DNA from: UBA11795 sp964652755
Lineage (GTDB): Bacteria; Chloroflexota; Dehalococcoidia; Lucifugimonadales; UBA826
Assembly: GCA_964652755.1 (NCBI GenBank)
Contig: CAZZBP010000020.1
Location: forward strand, 1 to 30,011
Length of the DNA stretch: 30,011 nucleotides
Direction: 5' to 3'
In this document: positions 24,610 through 30,011 of the stretch, piece by piece
How the letters are laid out: the number at the start of each line of letters is the position of its first letter
Numbering within the stretch: the first letter of the stretch is position 1
Program-made: the position numbers and the translations under genes
Notes under the pieces: generated by a model
Told to the model about the DNA's origin: nothing
The model's database searches: none
What the model saw: only the letters and a program-made list of their open reading frames with translations

Positions 24610-25578
24610 TCACGTACCTCTAGAGATGATAAATTCAGATAGTTCCTCAAGAGACTTCCGATAGCTGTTTGTAGGTAGATTAGTCAATGATTCCCTCGCC
24701 TGGGTAGCTAAGCTGGACGCATAGTTGATTGATCTCTCCACACCGTTTGAAGATCTGATCAGATCCACTATTTCTTCATGAATTGAGTTCTCGTCTGGAT
24801 ACTCGAAGAAATGGTCGACCTTGTCTTTCAATTTGGTGTTTTCCATCGCGAACAAAGTGGGAAGTGTGACTATTCCATTCCTCAGGTCGCTACCTACGGG
24901 CTTTCCTACTATGAGAGCGTCACCTTCGAAGTCGAGTATGTCATCAATAATCTGAAAGGCCAAACCCATGTTAAGGCTATAGCTCTTTACGTGTGAAACA
25001 ACATCATCAGGCGCTCCACTGAGGATAGCACCAGATTCGCCTGAGGTACTGAAGAGAGATGCGGTTTTGTAATAGATTCGCTGGAAATACTCATCTGTTT
25101 TTTTCTGAGCATCATAGCTGAATGCTGATTCTTGGAGCTGCCCTTTGGAAAGTTCGGCGATGGTCTCAGAGAATCTGCGTATTACATTTATGTTTCCCGT
25201 GTCACATACCTTCGTCGCCGATGATGCAAAAACATAATCTCCTACTAGCACCGCTGTGTGCCGGCCCCAAGCGTTACTGATAGTTATCCTACCTCTTCGG
25301 GTTTCCGCCTCATCTACGGTGTCATCGTGAATGAGAGTTGCTACATGCAGCAACTCAACGGCTGTGGCCATTGTCAGGACATTGCCATTTTCATGGGGAT
25401 GGAATCCAGCGGCCAAAAGTGTAAGAGCAGGCCGGGTTCTCTTCCCTGTAGAGTCAAAGACGTGTCTCAGTAGCTCATTCAATAATGGGAGATCTGATTT
25501 ATCAGCGAAAGATCTAAGCTCTTCATCAACCAGATCGAGTTGATCTGTTATTGGCTCAAGGATTGATTGAAGCAGCAT
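24610..25578 (-). CDS. Polyprenyl diphosphate synthase (long-chain, all-trans)
   Basis: A 322-residue prenyltransferase that condenses isopentenyl diphosphate units onto an allylic primer, as in quinone side-chain or carrier-lipid synthesis. Both aspartate-rich metal motifs are visible: LIHDDTVDEAETRRG near residues 86-100 (DDxxD) and AFQIIDDILDFEGD near 212-225 (DDxxD). The region before the second motif, with GKRTRPALTLLAAG near residue 50, is also typical. Chain length cannot be read with confidence. It is eight bases after metG on the same strand, so it shares a transcript with metG and probably rsmI. Confidence 0.93.
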   Translation of the reverse strand: MLLQSILEPITDQLDLVDEELRSFADKSDLPLLNELLRHVFDSTGKRTRPALTLLAAGFHPHENGNVLTMATAVELLHVATLIHDDTVDEAETRRGRITISNAWGRHTAVLVGDYVFASSATKVCDTGNINVIRRFSETIAELSKGQLQESAFSYDAQKKTDEYFQRIYYKTASLFSTSGESGAILSGAPDDVVSHVKSYSLNMGLAFQIIDDILDFEGDALIVGKPVGSDLRNGIVTLPTLFAMENTKLKDKVDHFFEYPDENSIHEEIVDLIRSSNGVERSINYASSLATQARESLTNLPTNSYRKSLEELSEFIISRGT

Positions 25579-25586
25579 TTTAGTAT

Positions 25587-27257
25587 CTACGTGATTCCTA
25601 GTCGAGAAATCTCTTCATCTACGACACTTTGGTCAAGTTTGGTGAAAAGGTGTTCAACTTTACCCAGTTGATGGCCAGGGGTGATACCGTTTTTTTGCCA
25701 GGACCATCCATCAGAAGACACTGTTCCTTCTTGCCCCAACATTAGGTGTAATTTTTCTGTACTGAACGGTAAGAATGGGTGAAATACGACCTTTAAGCAG
25801 TTTATAATATTGGCAGCTGTATAAAGAGTTGTGCCAGCAGCTTCAGGATTCGTTTTTACAACCGCCCAGGGAGCTTTTTCATCAAGATATCTGTTCGTAA
25901 ATTGAGCTAGAGCCATTGAATAACCTAGTGCCTCGCGAAACCTACAATTCATTAATGAATCGGAAACTCCGCCTAGAGTTTCTGATGCTTTCTGGAATAA
26001 TTCTTCTTCTCTTTTACCAGAATCTGTAGGTGAAGGAATTTCACCTTCGAAATTACGGGATATCATGGATAAAACTCTGTTAACAAGGTTTCCGAACGTT
26101 GCGACTAATTCATCATTGTTTCTTCTAACAAAGTCATCCCATGTGAAATTTGAATCACTGGTTTCAGGCATAATTGCGGAGAGCGCGAAGCGTAAAGGGT
26201 CTGGATCATAACGACTGACAGCATCCTTTAGATTTATCACCCAGTTACGGCTTGTCGAAATTTTTTGGGCTTCCATATTTACATATTCGTTGGCGGGTAC
26301 GTCGTAAGGTAGCCGTAAACCCTCGTATCCCATAAGCATCGCAGGCCATATTACTGTGTGGAAAGGGATATTGTCTTTTCCCATAAAGTAATATGCACGG
26401 GATTCTTTCTTCCAAAAAAGCTCCCATTCATCACGTTGTCCCAAATTAGTTGCCCATTCGATCGAGGCGGAAAGATATCCTATTACTGCTTCAAACCAGA
26501 CATAAATGCGTTTTTCCTCGTAACCTTTCAGGGGTACTGGCACTCCCCAGCTAATGTCTCTGGTTATGGCCCTGTCTTGCAGGCCGCCCTCTAAAAAGCC
26601 TTTCGTAAAATTTCTTACATTTGGCTTCCAGTGTTCTTGTTTGTCTACCCAATTCAGAAGTTCATTTTCGAAAGCAGTTAGCTTTAAGAAAAAGTGTTCG
26701 GTTTCTTTGAATACAAGAGTGGAGTCGCAATCCTTGTGGCGAATTTCCAGGAGATCTTTAGGATCTAATGTGTTTCCGCAACCGTCGCATTGGTCTCCTC
26801 TTGCGCCATCGAATTTGCAATGGGGACAGATCCCTTCCACATAACGGTCTGCAAGGAATCTGTGGTGAGCCTCGCAGTATGGCTGAGACATCCTATCTTT
26901 ATATATAAAGTCTTTCTCGTAGAGCCTAAGAAAAATATCCTGCGCTATTTCAGAGTGGTTACCTGTACGTGTACTAGTGAACAAGTCAAACGATATGCCT
27001 AGATTTTTCCAGTCAGATAAAAACTCTTTCTGATAGGTGGAAGAAACTTCTTCTGGTGTCGTACCCTGACTTTCGGCGGTAATGGTCACAGGAGTTCCAT
27101 GAGCGTCACTGCCGGATACCATCAAGACATTATTTCCTTTTAGTCTGTTATATCTCGCGAAGATGTCAGCGGGTAGATAACAGCCAGCGATGTGCCCGAG
27201 GTGTAATGATCCGTTTGCATACGGCCAGGCAACGCATACTAGAATGTTTTCAGACAT
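25587..27257 (-). CDS. metG: Methionyl-tRNA synthetase
   Basis: A 556-residue class I synthetase that charges tRNA-Met. Landmarks: WPYANGSLHLGHIAGCYLP with the HIGH-type HLGH, SGSDAHGTPVTITAES, the zinc knuckle CPHCKFDGARGDQCDGCGN, DISWGVPVP, and the KMSKS-equivalent QKISTSRNW. The C-terminal half is the helical anticodon domain (NFTWDDFVRRNNDELVATFG). The length lacks the extra C-terminal tRNA-binding domain of about 110 residues found in E. coli, which is common in this group. It lies eight bases before the polyprenyl synthase and 80 bases after rsmI on the same strand. Confidence 0.96.
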   Translation of the reverse strand: MSENILVCVAWPYANGSLHLGHIAGCYLPADIFARYNRLKGNNVLMVSGSDAHGTPVTITAESQGTTPEEVSSTYQKEFLSDWKNLGISFDLFTSTRTGNHSEIAQDIFLRLYEKDFIYKDRMSQPYCEAHHRFLADRYVEGICPHCKFDGARGDQCDGCGNTLDPKDLLEIRHKDCDSTLVFKETEHFFLKLTAFENELLNWVDKQEHWKPNVRNFTKGFLEGGLQDRAITRDISWGVPVPLKGYEEKRIYVWFEAVIGYLSASIEWATNLGQRDEWELFWKKESRAYYFMGKDNIPFHTVIWPAMLMGYEGLRLPYDVPANEYVNMEAQKISTSRNWVINLKDAVSRYDPDPLRFALSAIMPETSDSNFTWDDFVRRNNDELVATFGNLVNRVLSMISRNFEGEIPSPTDSGKREEELFQKASETLGGVSDSLMNCRFREALGYSMALAQFTNRYLDEKAPWAVVKTNPEAAGTTLYTAANIINCLKVVFHPFLPFSTEKLHLMLGQEGTVSSDGWSWQKNGITPGHQLGKVEHLFTKLDQSVVDEEISRLGIT

Positions 27258-27337
27258 GTTTCTAAGAGGGCTCTCCGAAAGATTTCATGCGGATAGTCAG
27301 GCACAGGATTTTAGCATATTTGGGTTGAGATTCTCTT

Positions 27338-28168
27338 TTAGGGATCTTCGGAAAGAGGAGTGTCCAGCACCCTTCTGTATGCTTCACTATTACTCAATCC
27401 AGACAATTCAGATAAATGCCTAGCCAGTTCCCGCGTCCCTGAAATTTCTTTTGATAGGCTCTTGATTGTATCTGAAATCTCCAGGTCCGTTAGGCGTAAA
27501 TTATTAACAGGAGATGGTGCTAATACGATCGTGAATTCCCCTCGGGGTTTCTGGAAAAAATCTAAAGCTTCCCTCACGGTGCCGATAAAGCGCTCTTCAT
27601 ACATCTTTGTCATCTCTCTCATGATCAGTACCTCCTGTTCTGGGGTTTCCTCCGCGAGAATTTTCAGGAGATTGATTATCCTTTTTGGGGACTCGAAAAG
27701 GACAACCGGGATTTTGAGCGGACGAGTTTTTTCCACCAATTGCAATATTTCCTTCTTTCTTCTCGGCGCAAATCCTGCGAAATAGAAAGAATCAGTCGAA
27801 AAAGGAGCCGTTGATAGAGCGGTTGTGACTGCTGAAGGACCAGGTATCGGGATGATATCTACAGGGTGGGATCTGAGTGACCTTATCAATTCAAATCCCG
27901 GATCACTAATTCCAGGAGTTCCGGCGTCAGTTACCAGCGACAGGTCGTGTTCTTTTAATATGTTTATGAGGGAAGGTATTCTCTTCTCCGCATTTTCACT
28001 GTTGAAAATTACCATAGGAGTTTTTATACCGAATAGGGAGAGTAATTTGCCTGTTATTCGTGTGTCTTCCGCTACGATAGTATGGGACTCACGAAGTGTC
28101 TGGATAGCTCTCTCAGAGATGTCTGAGAGATTACCTATTGGGGTTCCGACTATGTAAAGCGAGGGCAT
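27338..28168 (-). CDS. rsmI: 16S rRNA (cytidine1402-2'-O)-methyltransferase
   Basis: A 276-residue SAM-dependent methyltransferase of the tetrapyrrole methylase fold that 2'-O-methylates C1402 in the ribosomal decoding centre. Motifs: MPSLYIVGTPIGNLSDIS at the start, VAEDTRITGKLLSLFGI, LVTDAGTPGISDPGFELI, IPIPGPSAVTTALS, and YFAGFAPRRKK, followed by VVLFESPKRI and PRGEFTIVL. Full length is normal (about 275-290). It heads the minus-strand group rsmI, metG and polyprenyl synthase. A truncated hydrolase ends six bases before its start codon, so rsmI may be using a promoter inherited from, or inside, that remnant. Confidence 0.96.
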   Translation of the reverse strand: MPSLYIVGTPIGNLSDISERAIQTLRESHTIVAEDTRITGKLLSLFGIKTPMVIFNSENAEKRIPSLINILKEHDLSLVTDAGTPGISDPGFELIRSLRSHPVDIIPIPGPSAVTTALSTAPFSTDSFYFAGFAPRRKKEILQLVEKTRPLKIPVVLFESPKRIINLLKILAEETPEQEVLIMREMTKMYEERFIGTVREALDFFQKPRGEFTIVLAPSPVNNLRLTDLEISDTIKSLSKEISGTRELARHLSELSGLSNSEAYRRVLDTPLSEDP

Positions 28169-28173
28169 TTCGT

Positions 28174-28548
28174 TTACCTAGGGATGACGGGAAGTAATAA
28201 ATGTGACGTATGGTTGTGTCCGAGAAATATTGGTTGTATAGCTGAGACGGTTTTTGTCTCGGTGCTGATTTCTCTTCCGGTGTTGGGATTACGGTCGAAT
28301 ATTGGGTAGTTGCTGCTAGAGACCTCTAGGCGAATTCGGTGACCTTCCTTAAAAACTAAACTGGTTGGCCACAAGTTAATAACTATTTCTGTGGGATTTT
28401 GTGTATGCAATTGTTTATTCTTTAGTCTAACTATACCTTCCGAGGCATTGTAGGCTAATTTGTCGGAATGCAGGTCTACGAGCTTAGCCGTGAAATCAGT
28501 GGTTGGTGCCGTCGTCGTTATTGTTCGTGAATTAGGATTCGTAGGAAG
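28174..28548 (-). pseudogene. C-terminal remnant of a CocE/NonD-type hydrolase (X-Pro dipeptidyl-peptidase family)
   Basis: Open from a TAA at 28551-28549 to the stop at 28174, 124 residues. It reads TTDFTAKLVDLHSDKLAYNA, then INLWPTSLVFKEGHRIRLEV, SSSNYPIFDRNPNTG, and SHLLLPVIPR. These are the hallmark segments of the C-terminal jelly-roll domain of CocE/NonD serine hydrolases. Full-length members are about 550-650 residues with a preceding alpha/beta-hydrolase domain bearing the catalytic serine; all of that is missing, so the remnant cannot be active. The only possible starts inside it are weak (TTG at 28410). It ends six bases from rsmI. A deletion has apparently removed the first three-quarters of the gene. 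Confidence 0.8.
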
Positions 28549-28659
28549 TTAGGTTAGGGATATTTTTATTTTATTTGTATATAGTTCTCAATGAATTAAT
28601 TAAGTATTTCTTAAACTAGAGAGAAAATCGGGTTTCACAGAACATATTAGGAGAGCTAA

Positions 28660-29688
28660 ATGAGATTTGGTTCCTTTGTTTTTCCAGTATCTCAAAATCC
28701 TGTTAATGACCACCGTATCATTGATGAGACATTGGAAGAGATAATTTTATGCGATGAGCGAGGTTTTGACGCAATATGGCTTACTGAGCATCATTTTGAT
28801 GGAGCCACTGCCTACGTCGATCCAGTAGTATTTGCGGCTGCCGTGGCGACGAGAACAAAACGTGTTCGCATAGGATTTGCTGTGTTAGAGATGGCACTTC
28901 ATCATCCTGTTCGATTGGCGGCACAGACAGCACTTCTAGATAACCTCAGTAACGGTAGATTAATGGTTGGGACTGGAAAAGGATCCGCCTTTAATGAGTT
29001 TGTTTACATAGGGTTTTGCGTTGCATTGGAGGAGGCAGCGAATAGTCTTAAGGAAGCGGAGTCCCTGATTCTTGAGGCTTGGCAAGGGAAACCAGTTGAT
29101 TTTAGAGGGGAGTATTGGAAGGTCGCTTTTCCCGGGTTAAGACCGCTACCAGTTCAAAAACCAAATCCTCTGTTGATTCGAGCATGCTTGAGTCTAGAAT
29201 CTACTAGGGAAATGGCCCAAATGCGGCGTCCGGTATTAATCGGTGCTCAGGATAATGAATCGATTGCTGAACGGTTAGGTGTTTACCGTGAAGAAGTAAT
29301 CTCTGCAGGAGCGACTGATGAGGAACTAGAATTGCTTCTCGACCAAATCTGGGTTTCAAAAAATGTGTTGGTCGGGGACTCGGAATTAGAAGCGGTTCAA
29401 ATTGCCAAAGACGGTTTAGATACGGAGCAGAATCACTTCTGGAAGGCGCGTGATTTATTCAATCCTCCAGGCAGAGAACAAAAAAGGCAACCAAATTCTA
29501 AGAATTTTGAATCTCAATTCATCGCAGGGACACCAGACCAAGTCTCTGATGGCATATCCGAACTAGAGGAAATCGGTGTTCGGAATCTAATGATGAAATT
29601 GAATACAGGCGAGATGAATCGAGACTATGTTGGAAGATCAATAGACCTGTTTACTCAAGAGATAATGCCTAGGTTCAATAGAGAGTAA
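28660..29688 (+). CDS. LLM class flavin-dependent oxidoreductase (bacterial luciferase-like)
   Basis: A 342-residue luciferase-superfamily enzyme. Visible signatures: MRFGSFVFPVSQNP, GFDAIWLTEHHFDGATAYVDP near residues 36-56 (the TEHHF pattern of the alkanal-monooxygenase-like branch), RVRIGFAVLEMALHHPVRLAAQ, and DNLSNGRLMVGTGKGSAFNE, with the C-terminal IAGTPDQVSDGISELEEIGV. The TEHHF class normally uses reduced FMN with oxygen; substrate unknown. AGGAGAG sits ten to eleven bases before the ATG. It follows the divergent hydrolase remnant and precedes a tRNA-Lys gene by 272 bases. Together with the LLM gene at 6493-7338 and the remnant at 9209, it shows that the window has been a site of LLM gain and loss. 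Confidence 0.9.
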   Translation: MRFGSFVFPVSQNPVNDHRIIDETLEEIILCDERGFDAIWLTEHHFDGATAYVDPVVFAAAVATRTKRVRIGFAVLEMALHHPVRLAAQTALLDNLSNGRLMVGTGKGSAFNEFVYIGFCVALEEAANSLKEAESLILEAWQGKPVDFRGEYWKVAFPGLRPLPVQKPNPLLIRACLSLESTREMAQMRRPVLIGAQDNESIAERLGVYREEVISAGATDEELELLLDQIWVSKNVLVGDSELEAVQIAKDGLDTEQNHFWKARDLFNPPGREQKRQPNSKNFESQFIAGTPDQVSDGISELEEIGVRNLMMKLNTGEMNRDYVGRSIDLFTQEIMPRFNRE

Positions 29689-29960
29689 TGTAAGACTCAT
29701 GAAGGTATTTTAGAGCCCCCGGGTCGTTATTCTATCGATTGTGATCCTGACTAGAACGACCTTTCTGTCGCATGCATGCTTGTAAGTTTCCGCAAATTTC
29801 GTTCCTCACCCTAGTCGCGACAATGCATTGGGAGACTCAATTATCTCGAGGCGGAAACCGATGCGATCGAAAAAGTTGCGATAAAAGCGGCCACCAATCA
29901 GTAAAAATCTCTGATAGAATTTTCTGCGAACGGTGATTTCGTGCCTGAGAATGGTCCTTT

Positions 29961-30011
<51 letters not shown>

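Noticed and set aside
27825..28157. Plus-strand reading frame of 110 residues
   Set aside because: Antisense to rsmI motifs and without any recognisable domain.
29722..29761. GGTCGTT...AACGACC inverted repeat after the LLM gene as a terminator
   Set aside because: Only a 7-bp stem with a 26-base loop and no T run; too weak to call.

Overview
The window reads as a bacterial chromosomal segment with roughly 44% G+C. It carries a type A bacterial RNase P RNA, rsmI, metG, cysS and pyruvate kinase. The accessory content is two luciferase-like (LLM) flavin/F420-type oxidoreductases plus a remnant of a third, two short-chain dehydrogenases, an amidase, an amidohydrolase, a NIPSNAP protein and a nitrile hydratase. 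This profile resembles marine Chloroflexota of the SAR202/Dehalococcoidia type, which are known for expanded LLM oxidoreductases. That assignment is an inference from gene content, not a measured placement. The 10-base run of N shows this is a scaffold, probably from a metagenome or single cell.

Layout. 1-2906 (minus): a thiamine-diphosphate decarboxylase-like gene interrupted by the scaffold gap, then a RidA-like fragment and two GNAT acetyltransferases, the last running off the window. 3513-6362 (plus): a cobalt-type nitrile hydratase operon (beta, alpha, beta-like activator) followed by a SelA-like PLP enzyme. 6493-9036 (minus): an LLM oxidoreductase and an amidase-signature enzyme that could hydrolyse the amide made by the hydratase. 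9209-14887: an LLM remnant, a GNAT, two SDRs, a small membrane protein, a beta-propeller protein, an intergenic region with tRNA-like fragments, and a 73-residue unknown. 14941-17706 (minus): a 52-residue double-CxxC protein, rnpB, a serine-recombinase homologue without recognisable catalytic residues, and a coiled-coil zinc-ribbon protein. 17830-24601 (plus): pyruvate kinase, a cysteinyl-tRNA synthetase fused to a glycosyltransferase-like domain, a CaCA exchanger, NIPSNAP and an amidohydrolase. 24610-28548 (minus): polyprenyl diphosphate synthase, metG and rsmI, with a CocE-type hydrolase remnant upstream. 28660-30011 (plus): a second LLM oxidoreductase and a tRNA-Lys cut by the window edge.

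How it fits together. The left half looks like flexible catabolism of dissolved organic compounds: nitrile to amide to acid, 2-oxo acid decarboxylation, flavin monooxygenation and alcohol/ketone redox steps. It is littered with gene stumps that suggest ongoing turnover. The right half is mostly housekeeping. The observations most worth a second look are the CysRS-glycosyltransferase fusion, the recombinase homologue with a degenerate catalytic domain beside rnpB, the tRNA-Trp 5' half that stops at the anticodon loop, and the very short zinc-ribbon gene between rnpB and the 73-residue unknown.
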